Shown: piece by piece, positions 24,712-35,024 of the stretch
Numbering within the stretch: the stretch's first letter is position 1
Layout of the letters: each line of letters starts with the position of its first letter
Origin: SHVZ01 sp041906305
GTDB lineage: Bacteria > Pseudomonadota > Alphaproteobacteria > SHVZ01
Reading direction: 5' to 3'
Assembly (NCBI GenBank): GCA_041906305.1
Contig: JAYRJL010000002.1
Location: 248,001-312,000, forward strand
DNA length: 64,000 nucleotides
Made by a program: the position numbers and the translations under genes
Notes under the pieces: generated by a model
Seen by the model: the letters and a program-made list of their open reading frames with translations, nothing else
What the model was told of the DNA's origin: nothing
Databases searched by the model: none

Positions 24712-25464
24712 TCAGAGCACCCGGATCTCGTCGATCGACCCGATCAGAGCGTCGGCGTGCGGCGCCAAGTCATCCTCCCGACCCGTGCCGCTCAGTACGC
24801 CGATGCGGCATCCCGCCCCGGCCGCGGTCGCGCAGGCGAGGTCGCCGACCGTGTCGCCGACCATCGCCATGCGCTTGAGCGAAACACCGAAGCGGTCGCC
24901 GAGATGGTGGAGCGCATCGGGCGCCGGCTTCGAGGGGATCGCATCGTTGCCGCAGACCAGGGCCGAGACGTAGCCGGATAGGCCCAGCAGCGCCATGGTC
25001 GCCTCGGTAGCATCCCGGTCGTCGGACGTGACGATGGCGATACGCGCGCCCGCTTCGGTCAAACGGCTGAACAGCGGCTGGATGCGTCCCAGCGGCTTCA
25101 CCAGATCGACGGTCGGGATGGCGCCGAGGCCGGCGGCGAAGGCACGTCGGGACACCGCCTCCGACTCGTGCCAGTCGTGCCCGTGCTGATAGAGCACCGT
25201 GGCGCAGATGGTGTAGAGCTTGGGCATCGTGCTGATCGAGAGCGGGCCGTCGGTCAGCGCCGTGTCGGTCTTCGGGTCGTAGCCGATCGATCGATAAAGA
25301 TCGTGCTCGAGCGCCGCGCTGCCCGCGACCTCACGCACCACCGCCTCCACGGCCAGCCGGGTCTTCCTCATCCATAGATGATGGAAGTCGATCAGCGTCC
25401 CGTCCTTGTCGAAGGCGACGAGATCGACATCGGCGGTCACCGGCCCGGCGGCGATGCTCGGCAT
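24712..25464 (-). CDS. HAD-superfamily hydrolase
   Basis: A 250-aa phosphatase of the phosphoglycolate-phosphatase-like HAD branch. Motif I FDKDGTLID contains nucleophile Asp19 and Asp21, motif II is IVTSDD, motif III Lys is in SKPAPDAL, and motif IV is VGDTVGD. The ATG at 25464 follows GAGGGGGC at good spacing; an ATG at 25491 has no clear ribosome site. It diverges from betIBA and shares its 113-bp control region with the BetI-type dyad. A role with a phosphorylated choline precursor is possible but unsupported by motif. Confidence 0.88.
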   Translation of the reverse strand: MPSIAAGPVTADVDLVAFDKDGTLIDFHHLWMRKTRLAVEAVVREVAGSAALEHDLYRSIGYDPKTDTALTDGPLSISTMPKLYTICATVLYQHGHDWHESEAVSRRAFAAGLGAIPTVDLVKPLGRIQPLFSRLTEAGARIAIVTSDDRDATEATMALLGLSGYVSALVCGNDAIPSKPAPDALHHLGDRFGVSLKRMAMVGDTVGDLACATAAGAGCRIGVLSGTGREDDLAPHADALIGSIDEIRVL

Positions 25465-25527
25465 GACTGAAGCCCCCTCAGAAGCCCCCATTTTAGGACA
25501 AGTAGTGGTCTTTCCAGCGGATTTTTG

Positions 25528-25547
25528 TTAATTGGATGTCCAATTAA
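25528..25547. promoter_or_regulatory. Palindromic BetI-type operator
   Basis: TTAATTGGATGTCCAATTAA has perfect 9-bp arms around a 2-bp centre. It lies between the divergent HAD and betI genes, 30 bp before betI, and a possible -10 TAAAAT (25545-25550) overlaps its edge. E. coli BetI sites have a similar ATTGgac/gTCCAAT-like core, so autoregulation of betIBA, relieved by choline, is the likely function. Confidence 0.8.
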
Positions 25548-25577
25548 AATACTCTCCCTCCGGTCGAGGAGCGCCGC

Positions 25578-26158
25578 TTGCCCAAAGTCGGGATGGAACC
25601 GATCCGCCGCCGCCAGCTGATCGACGCCACGATCTCCTCGATCGGGCGCTACGGCTATGGCGAGGCCACGGTCCAGCGCATCAGTCGGACGGCCGGCGTC
25701 TCGTCCGGGATCATCCACCACTACTTCGGCGGCAAGGACGAGCTCCTCGAAGCCTCGATGCGAACGCTGCTGGCGGAGCTGCGGGCCGAGGTGGTGGCAA
25801 GGCTGTCCCGCGCGTCGACGCCCAGGGCCCGGCTCGAAGCCGTCGTCGACGGCAACTTCGCGCCCAGCCAGTTCGACCCCGCGGTGATCGCGGCCTGGCT
25901 CGCCTTCTGGTCCCAGGCACGCCACGAGCCCCGGCTCGCGCGCCTGCAGCGGATCAACCGGCGCCGCCTCCATTCGAACCTGCATCACGCCTTTGCCCAG
26001 GTGGTATCGCCCGAGGCGGCGATGCAGGCATCGAAAGGGCTCGCGGCCCTGATCGACGGCCTGTGGCTGAACGCCGCCCTCTCCGGCACGCGCGACACGG
26101 ACGAGGCGCGCGCGATCGCCCACCGCTTTCTCGACCACGAGCTGAAGGGTACCGCCGC

Positions 26159-26162
<4 letters not shown>
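25578..26162 (+). CDS. betI: Choline-responsive TetR-family repressor BetI
   Basis: A 194-aa TetR regulator closely following BetI: MPKVGMEPIRRRQLIDATI at the start, the HTH ISRTAGVSSGIIHHYFGGKDELLEA (around 33-57) and the C-terminal GLAALIDGLWLNAALSG. The TTG at 25578 after GAGGAGCGCCGC gives exactly the family N-terminus; no ATG does. BetI represses its own operon and is released by choline. The stop overlaps the betB ATG. Confidence 0.95.
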
Positions 26163-27627
<1,465 letters not shown>

Positions 27628-27628
<1 letters not shown>

Positions 27629-29322
27629 TGGCAATGAGCGACCGGACCGAATACGACTACATCGTCGTCGGCGCCGGCTCGGCTGGCTGCGTGCTCGCCA
27701 ACCGGCTGAGCGAAGATCCGGACGTCACGGTCCTGTTGCTCGAGGCCGGTCCCGCCGATCGCTCGTGGAAGATCCACATGCCGGCGGCGCTGACCTATAA
27801 TCTCTGCAACGACCGGTACAACTGGTACTACGAGACCGAGCCGCAGGCGCACATGAACGGCCGGCGCATGTACTGGCCGCGCGGCCGCGTGCTCGGCGGG
27901 TCGTCGTCTCTCAACGCCATGGTCTATGTGCGCGGGCATCCATGGGACTACGACCGCTGGGCGCGCAATCCGGGGCTCGACTCCTGGTCCTACGCGCACG
28001 TGCTTCCCTACTTCAAGAAGGCTGAGACACGGGCCAAGGGCGGAGATCTCTATCGAGGCAGCGACGGTCCTCTGCATGTCTCCACCGGATCGACGCCCAA
28101 TCCGCTTTTTGAAGCCTTCATCCAGGCCGGCGTCCAGGCGGGCTACCCGTTTACCGAGGACATGAACGGCTACCAGCAGGAAGGCTTCGGGCGGATGGAC
28201 ATGACCATCCATCGCGGCCGGCGCTGGTCGGCGGCGAGTGCCTATCTGCGACCGGCGAGGTCACGGCCCAACCTCGCGATCTCGGTCATGTCGCTGGCCG
28301 AGCGCGTGCTGTTCGAGGGAACCCGCGCCGTCGGGGTCGCCTATCGTCGCCGCGGACAACCGATCCAGGCGCATGCACGCCGCGAGGTGATCCTCGCAGG
28401 CGGCGCGATCAACTCGCCGCAGCTGCTGATGCTGTCGGGCATCGGCGCGGCCGATCATCTGCGCGCGCACCAGATCACGGTCGTCCACGACCTGCCGGGC
28501 GTCGGCCAGAACCTGCAGGATCACCTCGAGCTCTACATCCAGCATGCCTGCACCCAGCCGATCACGCTCTACGCGGTCGAGAACCCGCTGGTGAAGCTCA
28601 AGGTCGGCGTCGAGTGGTTCCTTCGTAAGACCGGCTGGGGCGCTTCGGCGCATCTGGAGGCCGGCGCGTTCATCCGCCGCGACGACGCCGTTCCGCACCC
28701 CGATCTCCAGTTTCATTTCCTGCCGTCGGTGGTCAACGATCACGGTCGCAAGCCCGGCGATCGTCACGCGTTCCAGGTCCATGTCGGGCCGATGCGGGCG
28801 ACGTCGGTCGGCGAGATCCGCCTGCGCTCGGACAGATCGACCGATCATCCGCTGCTGCAGCCGAACTACCTCTCGACGGAGCAGGATCGGCTGGAGATGC
28901 GCGATGCGGTCAAGCGCGCGCGCGACGTATTCGCCCAGGCGGCCTTCGATCCATATCGCGGCGACGAGATGCAGCCGGGCCGCGACGTGCGGACGGATGC
29001 CGAAATCGATGCCTTCGTGCGCGCCAGGGCCGATAGCGCCTATCACCCCTGCGGCACCTGCAAGATGGGCAGCGACCCGATGGCGGTCGTCGACAGCTCG
29101 CTCCGCGTCCGAGGGCTCGACGGGATCAGGATCGTCGACGCATCGATCATGCCCGACGTCGTGTCGGGCAATCTCAATGCGCCGGTGATCATGATCGCGG
29201 AGAAGGCCGCGGACATCGTTCGCAGCCGCCAGCCGCTGGCTCCCCTGGACGCGCCGGTCTACGCGCCGGGACGAAAGGCGCGTTCCTCCGCCGAAGGCCA
29301 GGTTTCGTCCGCAGGCAGGTGA
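27628..29322 (+). CDS. betA: Choline dehydrogenase (GMC flavoprotein)
   Basis: A 564-aa glucose-methanol-choline oxidoreductase. The FAD motif YIVVGAGSAGCVLANRLSE is at the N-terminus, the GMC signatures MYWPRGRVLGGSSSLNAM and GAINSPQLLMLSGIG are present, and the C-terminal active-site His/Asn region is DSAYHPCGTCKMG to NLNAPVIMIAEKAAD. It converts choline to betaine aldehyde at the membrane. ATG 27628 shares its first base with the betB stop; ATG 27634 is an alternative. The last about 30 residues extend beyond the usual BetA end. No choline sulfatase (betC) or transporter follows. Confidence 0.94.
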
Positions 29323-29330
29323 AGCCGCGG

Positions 29331-29693
29331 TCAGAGAATGCGCGAATGGAAGGTGAAGTAGGCCTCGACCTGGTCCGCGGTCTTCGGCGGCAGCTTCGCG
29401 AAACGTCCCGCCAGGCCGTCCCCTTCCCTGCGGACGATGACGGCCTCGGTGGAGAAGACGATCGTGAACGGATCCTGCCTGATATCGATCGCGACGGTGC
29501 AGGTGTCTCCTACCCCGCGCTGCCCCTGGTACGAACCGGCAAGGAAGCCGGTCGCGCTCCAGTTTCTCAGCGGATGAGCCACGCCGTCGATCGAGATGGT
29601 CGCGGATTCGGAAGGAGCCTCGACCCTCAGGTCGCGCCGCCGATCAGTGCCCGCCGGGTTAGGGCGGAAGAACCGCTTCATGAACTCGAGCAT
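29331..29693 (-). CDS. PilZ-domain protein
   Basis: A 120-aa protein consisting of one PilZ domain. The c-di-GMP motifs are both present: DRRRDLR (17-23) and NWSATG (44-49, matching the D/N-x-S-x-x-G consensus). The rest is beta-rich. It starts at ATG 29693 (an internal ATG at 29681 is an alternative) and converges on betA with only 8 bp between stops. It probably transmits c-di-GMP levels to an unidentified partner; no motility or cellulose gene is nearby. Confidence 0.85.
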   Translation of the reverse strand: MLEFMKRFFRPNPAGTDRRRDLRVEAPSESATISIDGVAHPLRNWSATGFLAGSYQGQRGVGDTCTVAIDIRQDPFTIVFSTEAVIVRREGDGLAGRFAKLPPKTADQVEAYFTFHSRIL

Positions 29694-29764
29694 CGCTGGA
29701 AAGCCTAGGCGCGATCGTACCCGCGCGCAAATAGGCCTCGATCACCTTTCGCTGATCGACGCAT

Positions 29765-29785
29765 AGAGGCGACGAAATCACCTCT
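29765..29785 (-). terminator. Hairpin at the end of the sugar ABC operon
   Basis: On the minus strand AGAGGTGA-TTTCG-TCGCCTCT forms an 8-bp stem with one G-U pair. It overlaps the stop codon of the mutarotase-like gene. There is no T-run, so termination is likely weak or Rho-dependent. Confidence 0.4.
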
Positions 29786-30134
29786 AGGCATTGCCGTTCG
29801 GCAGCACGAACATCCGCTCCAGCGGCTCGACGCGCGGGACGATGCCGTCGACCGTCTCCAGGATATCGGCCATGTGGACACGCCAGCGTCGGCTGACCGG
29901 ATGATCGGGGATCCGGTCCATCGTGTGGTCGCGGCGACGGACGATGAAGGCGAACAGCATATTGGTGGCCGGGTGCAGGCTGATCTCGTAGTGGACGATG
30001 CCGGAAGAGTGCAGCAGCGCGCGCATCTCCGGCCACAGCTCGTCGTGGCGGCGGCGGTACTCGGCCTCCCTGCCCGGCTTCAGGCGCAGGACGAAGCTCG
30101 ATGTCTCGACGTCGGTCGGCCAGGCGGTCGTCAT
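29784..30134 (-). CDS. rhaM: L-rhamnose mutarotase family protein
   Basis: A 116-aa small dimeric alpha/beta-barrel protein of the RhaM/RhaU family, which interconverts alpha and beta anomers of L-rhamnose. Family text: SFVLRLKPGREAEYRRRHDELWPEMRALL with the conserved active-site His in RRRHDELWP, IVHYEISLHPATNMLFAFI, and SRRWRVHMADILET, where WW of the classical enzyme is RW here. The ATG at 30134 overlaps the aminotransferase stop (ATGA). The protein is slightly longer than E. coli RhaM (104 aa). The substrate may be another 6-deoxy sugar or pyranose. Confidence 0.85.
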   Translation of the reverse strand: MTTAWPTDVETSSFVLRLKPGREAEYRRRHDELWPEMRALLHSSGIVHYEISLHPATNMLFAFIVRRRDHTMDRIPDHPVSRRWRVHMADILETVDGIVPRVEPLERMFVLPNGNA

Positions 30135-31414
30135 CGCACGGCCGCGAACGCCTCGCGCGCGGCTGAGATCGTGCGCTCGATGTCCTCGTCGGTGTGGACC
30201 AGCGAGACGTACATCTTGCCGCCGGGTGTCAGCATGAAGCCGCGGTCGATCATCTCCTGTGCCCAACGCACCATCCGCTTCTTGTCGACGGTGGCGAGAT
30301 CGCGCGCCGTGCGCAGGTTCCGGTTCTCGGTGATCAGCGGCGACAGCACCGGTCCCTCGCCCAGCGCCTGGACGGCAACGCCCGCGTCGCGCCCCGCCTC
30401 TTCCAATCCCTCGCGCAACCGTGCACCGAGCGCACGCAGCCGCTCGTAAGTCCCAGGGCGCTTCAGCACGTTGAGGCAGGCGAGCCCGGCCGCGGCCGAG
30501 ATCGGATTCCCGGTCAGCGTGCCGCCGAGATAGGAGTAGGTCTCCGACGCCGGCCGGCGATTGTCGGCGAGCTCCAGAAGATCGCGGCGGCCGGCGATGG
30601 CCGAGAGCGGATAACCGCCGCCGATCGCCTTGGCATAGCAGGCGAGATCAGGCTTCACGCCGTAGAGCTCTTGGGCGCCGCCCCAGGCTAGGCGGAAGCC
30701 GGTGACGACCTCGTCGAAGATAAGGACGATGCCGTTCTCGGTCGCGAGCTTGCGCACGCCTTCGAGGAATCCCGGCACCGGACGCAGCACGCGCTGCAGC
30801 GGCTCGACCATGATCGCGGCGATCTCGGCGCCGCGCGATGCCACGACGTCGCGGACCGCATCGAGGTCGTTGAAGGGAACGATCAGAACCTCGTCGGCGA
30901 GGACCCCGGCAAGGCCGGCGGATTCCGGCACCGTCTCGTCCGAGTTCCGCCCCATCATGCGCGCAGAGGTCATCTGAGCCACGTCGTGGCTGCCGTGGAA
31001 GCTGCCTTCGAACTTCAGCACCAGCTTCCGGCCGGTGGTGGCGCGCGCGAGACGGAGCGCGGCGAAGGTCGCCTCCGAACCGGTGGACTGGTAACGCAGC
31101 GCCTCGGCGCACGGCACCGCGTCGACGATCACCTCGGCGAGCTCGATCGCCGGCCGGTTCAGCGCATAGAAGGTCGAGCCCAACGCCGCCTGCTTCTGAA
31201 CGGCCGCGACGATCTCCGGATGCGCGTGCCCCAGGATCAGCGGACCGCTGGAAAGAAGGTAGTCGACATATTCCTTGCCATCGGTGTCGACGACCTTCGA
31301 ACCCCGCCCGCTCTCGATGACGACGCGCTGCTTTTCGGGCAGCGAGAACACGCCGAGAGCGGCGCCGGGAATGGCTTTTTCGGCGCGTTCGAGCAGGGAA
31401 GCCTGGGCTGTCAT
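30131..31414 (-). CDS. Class III PLP-dependent aminotransferase (GSA-aminomutase-like)
   Basis: A 427-aa fold-type I aminotransferase. PLP Lys262 is in CYAKAIGGGYPLSA, Asp234 in IFDEVVTGFR binds the pyridine nitrogen, and the phosphate loop is STGSEAT (110-116). The overall text resembles glutamate-1-semialdehyde aminomutase, but its place between sugar ABC permease and mutarotase genes argues against a heme role. It may transaminate a keto sugar, a deoxy-keto acid aldehyde or an omega-amino acid. The exact reaction is open. It lies 75 bp after the permease gene, probably in the same transcript. Confidence 0.9.
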   Translation of the reverse strand: MTAQASLLERAEKAIPGAALGVFSLPEKQRVVIESGRGSKVVDTDGKEYVDYLLSSGPLILGHAHPEIVAAVQKQAALGSTFYALNRPAIELAEVIVDAVPCAEALRYQSTGSEATFAALRLARATTGRKLVLKFEGSFHGSHDVAQMTSARMMGRNSDETVPESAGLAGVLADEVLIVPFNDLDAVRDVVASRGAEIAAIMVEPLQRVLRPVPGFLEGVRKLATENGIVLIFDEVVTGFRLAWGGAQELYGVKPDLACYAKAIGGGYPLSAIAGRRDLLELADNRRPASETYSYLGGTLTGNPISAAAGLACLNVLKRPGTYERLRALGARLREGLEEAGRDAGVAVQALGEGPVLSPLITENRNLRTARDLATVDKKRMVRWAQEMIDRGFMLTPGGKMYVSLVHTDEDIERTISAAREAFAAVR

Positions 31415-31489
31415 TGTCCGTCTCGGATGATCTGCGATCCAGGGACGGATGCTACACGAACAGCCGCCCGCGTTCAGCCTTCGGCGCCG

Positions 31490-32323
31490 CTACCCTTTGA
31501 CGCCGCCCTGGGCCAGGTTCGCAATGAAGGCGCGCTGCACCAGGATGAACAGGATCGCCGGCGGCAGCGTCGAGACCAGCGCCACCGCCATCACATGCTG
31601 CCAGGACGTCGAGTAGTCGCCGGTGAAGGAGCCGAGGCCGACCGAGACCAGCCAGTACTCGCTGTTGGAGATCAGCGTGCGGGCGAAGAAGTATTCGTCC
31701 CAGGCCGAGATGAAGGCGAAGACCGCGGCGGCGGCGATGCCGGGTGCGGCGATCGGGATCGCAATGCGGACGATGGCGCCGAAGCGGCTGCAGCCATCGA
31801 TCATCGCCGCCTCCTCCAGCTCGTGCGGTACGCCGTCGAAGGCGGACTTCATCAGCCAGGCCGAGACCGGCAACGTCCAGGCGATGTTGGCGAGGATCAG
31901 ACCGCCGAGGCCGTTCAGCAGGCCGAGCTCCCGGAACAGGATGAAGTAGGGCACCAGGAGCAGCACCGGCGGCATCATCTGCGTGACGACGATCAGGACC
32001 GCAGTCGCCGTGACCGCGCGGTTGCGGAAGCGCGAAAGCGCATAGGCGGTCAGGGCTGCGACCGGCACGACGACCGCGGTCGCGACGCCGGCGACTATCA
32101 ACGTGTTGAGAAGCCAGCGCCCGACCTTGGTCGCGCGGAAGACGTCGAGGAAGGCCGGAAGGTTGACCTCCTTGGGCCAGAGCCTAGGCGGGAAGGCCAT
32201 CACCGCGGCCTCGCCCTGGAGCGCCGTGATCAGCATCCAGTAGAACGGGAACAGAAGAGCAATCGCGATCAGCAGCGTCGCGGCCAACCGGCGCCAAGCG
32301 GCGAAGTCAGGTCGAGCCGTCAT
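31490..32323 (-). CDS. Sugar ABC transporter permease (MalG/CUT1 family)
   Basis: A 277-aa inner-membrane permease with six predicted membrane segments, starting LLIAIALLFPFYWMLITAL. The coupling motif EEAAMIDGCSRFGAIVRIAIP (near 190-210) is the CUT1 EAA loop. It ends LAQGGVKG, typical of MalG-type proteins. The ATG at 32323 overlaps the stop of the MalF-type gene. Confidence 0.94.
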   Translation of the reverse strand: MTARPDFAAWRRLAATLLIAIALLFPFYWMLITALQGEAAVMAFPPRLWPKEVNLPAFLDVFRATKVGRWLLNTLIVAGVATAVVVPVAALTAYALSRFRNRAVTATAVLIVVTQMMPPVLLLVPYFILFRELGLLNGLGGLILANIAWTLPVSAWLMKSAFDGVPHELEEAAMIDGCSRFGAIVRIAIPIAAPGIAAAAVFAFISAWDEYFFARTLISNSEYWLVSVGLGSFTGDYSTSWQHVMAVALVSTLPPAILFILVQRAFIANLAQGGVKG

Positions 32324-33228
32324 CGCTCCTCCGGGGCACGGCTCACCTTAAGATAGACCAGCGTCAGGATCGCCGAGACCACCAGCGTGATGACGCCGAG
32401 CGCCGAAGCGCGCTCGAGGCGGAAGTAGCGGAAGGCCTCGAGATAGGTCTGGATCACCAGCGTCTCGGTGGCGCCGGCCGGCCCGCCGCCGGCCATGACG
32501 AAGACGATGGTGAAGATGCGTCCGAAGGCCCAGATCGCGAGAAGCAGGACGAGCGCGATTGTGGTCGAGCGGATGCCTGGCAAGGTCACGTAGCGGAAGG
32601 CGTGCCAGCGATCGGCGCCGTCGACCTCGGCCGCCTCGTAGAGCTCGTGCGGGATCGCCTTGAGCGCTGCCAGCAGCGTCACCATCGCCAGCGGGAAAAG
32701 CCGCCAGACATTGGCCGCGCCGACGCTCCAGAGGGCCACGTCCGGATCGGTCAGCCAGCCGATCGGGCGGCCGATGATGCCCCAGCGCTCGAGCAGGTAG
32801 TTGACGATGCCGAACTGGTAGTCGAGCAGCCAGGCCCAGATCACCGCGACGACGACCAGCGGCATGGTCCAGGGAATGATGAGCAGTCCGCCCACGAGGC
32901 GCTGGCCGGGGAAGCCCTTGTTCAGAAGGAGGGCGAGGCCCAGGCCGAGTGCGTAGGTCGCGACGACGACGCCGACCGTGAAGACCAGCGTGATGGACGC
33001 GGCGTTGTGGAAGCGCGCGTCGCCGAAGATCGAGAGGTAATGCGCGGTGCCGGCGAAGCCCGGATCGCCCATCGCCGCTCCGCCCTTCTGCAGGCTCTGC
33101 CAGACCGCGAAGAGGATCGGCCCGGCATAGAAGATCGCGATGCAGACGACGACCGGCAGCAGGAGCACGATCGGCAACGTGCCGATCCGCGGGCCCCTCT
33201 TACGAGGGGACCCGGACGGGCGAGGCAT
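32320..33228 (-). CDS. Sugar ABC transporter permease (MalF/CUT1 family)
   Basis: A 302-aa permease with six predicted membrane segments and the coupling loop YEAAEVDGADRWHAFRYVTLP (near 205-225). The ATG at 33228 gives a short basic N-terminus (MPRPSGSPRKRGPR) before the first segment and has GGAG upstream; the frame is open further upstream into the binding-protein gene but that extension is not protein-like. The N-terminal codons 5-12 lie on a 23-bp palindrome (33191-33213). Confidence 0.93.
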   Translation of the reverse strand: MPRPSGSPRKRGPRIGTLPIVLLLPVVVCIAIFYAGPILFAVWQSLQKGGAAMGDPGFAGTAHYLSIFGDARFHNAASITLVFTVGVVVATYALGLGLALLLNKGFPGQRLVGGLLIIPWTMPLVVVAVIWAWLLDYQFGIVNYLLERWGIIGRPIGWLTDPDVALWSVGAANVWRLFPLAMVTLLAALKAIPHELYEAAEVDGADRWHAFRYVTLPGIRSTTIALVLLLAIWAFGRIFTIVFVMAGGGPAGATETLVIQTYLEAFRYFRLERASALGVITLVVSAILTLVYLKVSRAPEER

Positions 33229-33234
33229 GCCGGC

Positions 33235-33258
33235 GTCTCCGGCGGCGAGGCCGGAGAC
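33235..33258 (-). terminator. Hairpin between sugar binding-protein and permease genes
   Basis: A perfect 9-bp stem GTCTCCGGC/GCCGGAGAC with a 6-nt loop fills most of the 35-bp gap between the binding-protein stop (33264) and the MalF-type ATG (33228). No T-tract follows. It is probably an mRNA-stabilising or attenuating element. Confidence 0.5.
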
Positions 33259-33263
33259 CTGGC

Positions 33264-34532
33264 TCACTTCAGGTTGGTCTCGAGTTCCTTCTGCAGCGCG
33301 GCCATCGCCGTCTGCACCGGGGTACCGCGGTAGAGCACGGCCTCGATCTGATCGGCGATGGTCTTGATCTGCGCGAAACCCTTCGACCCCAGGCCCGGCG
33401 GCACGTAGGAGACGCTCTTGGACGCGCCGGCGACGATGGTGCGGAACCACGGGGTGTCGGCGTAGACCGCGTCGGGGATGTGCTTCGGCAGCGCCGGCAC
33501 GATGCGCTCGACGTCGGCGATGATCGCCTGGCTTTCGGGCGTCAGCATATGCATGAGCCAGGCCTTGGCCGCCGCCGGGTTCTTGCCCTTGGCGGCGACG
33601 CCGTACCAGGAGCTGGCACGGACCGCGATGCCGGACGGGAGCGGGCTCGGCGACACGACGAGATTGGGTTTCACGTCGGGCTGGGCAGCGCCCATCACGA
33701 ACGACCCGTTGATCGTCATCGCGACCTTGCCGTCGGTGCAGAGCTTGAGCGACGTCGGGCCGTCGAGCCCGCGCGGGCAGTGGTTTCCGTCCCACATCCG
33801 CTTGATGAGGTTCATCGCGTCGGCGACCTTGGGATCGGTCGCGTTCGGCTTGCCGTCGGGCGTGGTGAAATGCGAGCCGAATCCCAGGACGATCGGCATC
33901 AGCGTGATGAAGGTGCCGACCACGTCGCCGGGCTTGCTGGCGAATGAATAGCCGAACCAGCCCTTCTCGCGGCTGGTCGCCTTGGCGATCGCCGCCTCGA
34001 ACTCGGCAGCGGTCTTCGGCACGTCCTTGATGCCGGCGGCACCGAGGATCTGCGTGTTGGAAAACATCGCGCGCGCATTGGTCTGATAGACGATGCCGAG
34101 CGTCTGGCCGTTGAGGCGCGCATCGACGCCGGCCGGCACGAAGTCATCACGGTTGATGCCGGCCTCTTTCAGCGCGTCATCGAGCGGCGTCAGGTGACCG
34201 CGCTCCATGTAGAGGGCGAGCTGCGGGTCGTCGATGCGGAACATGTCCGGCGGCGTGCCGGCCGCGAGCTGGGTCAGGATCTGGTCGTGGAAGCCGGCGA
34301 ACGGGATCGCGATCTCGTTGACCTTCACGTTCGGGTGCTTCTTGGCGAAGCTCTCCGTGATCATCCGGAGCACCTTGCCCGAGTGCGGCAGGGTCCATTC
34401 GTTGGTGGCGAAGTTGAGCTCGCCGGTGACGCCCTGGGCGTAGGCGGGGGCCGGGAACCCGAACGCCGCGGCCGTGCCGAGCGCCGCCCCGCTCCTCAGG
34501 ATCTGACGCCGCGACAGCTTCCTCGCCTGCAT
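33264..34532 (-). CDS. Family 1 sugar-binding protein with Tat signal
   Basis: Periplasmic CUT1-type solute-binding protein of 422 aa. The N-terminus MQARKLSRRQILRSGAALG carries a twin-arginine motif (SRRQIL) with hydrophobic core and AYA-Q cleavage, so export is probably by Tat. The body (ELNFATNEWTL, ITESFAKKHPNVKVNE, QLAAGTPPDMFRID) is typical SBP_bac_1. ATG 34532 follows GGGAGGGAAGA. The operon continues MalF-MalG-aminotransferase-mutarotase. No MalK-type ATPase is present, so a shared ATPase from elsewhere must power it. The LacI-type dyad at 34567 controls it. Confidence 0.93.
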   Translation of the reverse strand: MQARKLSRRQILRSGAALGTAAAFGFPAPAYAQGVTGELNFATNEWTLPHSGKVLRMITESFAKKHPNVKVNEIAIPFAGFHDQILTQLAAGTPPDMFRIDDPQLALYMERGHLTPLDDALKEAGINRDDFVPAGVDARLNGQTLGIVYQTNARAMFSNTQILGAAGIKDVPKTAAEFEAAIAKATSREKGWFGYSFASKPGDVVGTFITLMPIVLGFGSHFTTPDGKPNATDPKVADAMNLIKRMWDGNHCPRGLDGPTSLKLCTDGKVAMTINGSFVMGAAQPDVKPNLVVSPSPLPSGIAVRASSWYGVAAKGKNPAAAKAWLMHMLTPESQAIIADVERIVPALPKHIPDAVYADTPWFRTIVAGASKSVSYVPPGLGSKGFAQIKTIADQIEAVLYRGTPVQTAMAALQKELETNLK

Positions 34533-34566
34533 TCTTCCCTCCCTCGGGTGAGCTCGATTTCGTTGA

Positions 34567-34601
34567 TGTGAACGATAACATTCCCAATTCGAGGGGGTCA
34601 A
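34567..34601 (-). promoter_or_regulatory. Promoter with LacI-type operator before the sugar ABC operon
   Basis: On the plus strand TGTGAACGATAACA (34567-34580) differs at one base from the dyad at 21372-21385. Read on the minus strand, a -35 TTGACC (34601-34596) is followed 17 bp later by TTATCG inside the dyad, so the operator overlaps the -10 region exactly as at the Gfo/Idh promoter. The gene start is 35 bp downstream. Confidence 0.7.
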
Positions 34602-34655
34602 CCCAGGCTCAGGCCTGCGCGCGGATCGGGCGTATGGAAGATCGCGGAGTGGGCC

Positions 34656-34991
34656 TCAGGCGACCGACTGGACCGCCGCCTGGCGCTCCGGATGGATCGC
34701 GAAGACCGAGGAGAGACCGCTGATGTCGAAGACCTCGCGCACCTGCGGCTGGATCGCGCAGAGCGCGATCTTGCCCTTGCCCGCCTTGACCTTGCGGACG
34801 GCAAGCAGCAGCACGCGCAGGCCTGCGCTCGATACGTAGGCGACCTGGCCGAGATCGATCACCAGCGAGGAGCCGGGCGCCTCGGCGAGCTCCATCAGCC
34901 GGGTCTCGAAACCCTTGCTCATGTTGCTGTCCAGCCGGCCCTTCACCGTCACGACGGTGGTCTTGCCCTGGCTTTCCTCGATCATCTCCAT
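34656..34991 (-). CDS. STAS-domain anti-anti-sigma factor
   Basis: A 111-aa SpoIIAA/RsbV-type protein. The phosphorylation-site segment is VAYVSSAGLRVLL with Ser54/Ser55, following VIDLGQ. In the family the unphosphorylated form sequesters the partner kinase. ATG 34991 follows GAGGAC. It lies 33 bp after the kinase-like gene, which is its natural partner; no sigma factor gene is adjacent. A PP2C phosphatase gene (pppA) that could reset it lies 3.6 kb away within the T6SS locus. Confidence 0.92.
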   Translation of the reverse strand: MEMIEESQGKTTVVTVKGRLDSNMSKGFETRLMELAEAPGSSLVIDLGQVAYVSSAGLRVLLLAVRKVKAGKGKIALCAIQPQVREVFDISGLSSVFAIHPERQAAVQSVA

Positions 34992-35024
34992 GTCGTCCTC
35001 CGATACGGGTCCGCTCCGCCGTCT

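Noticed and set aside
30131..31414. Heme-pathway glutamate-1-semialdehyde aminomutase (hemL)
   Set aside because: The sequence is only GSA-aminomutase-like and its operon is a sugar ABC/mutarotase unit under a LacI-type operator, so a heme role is unlikely.
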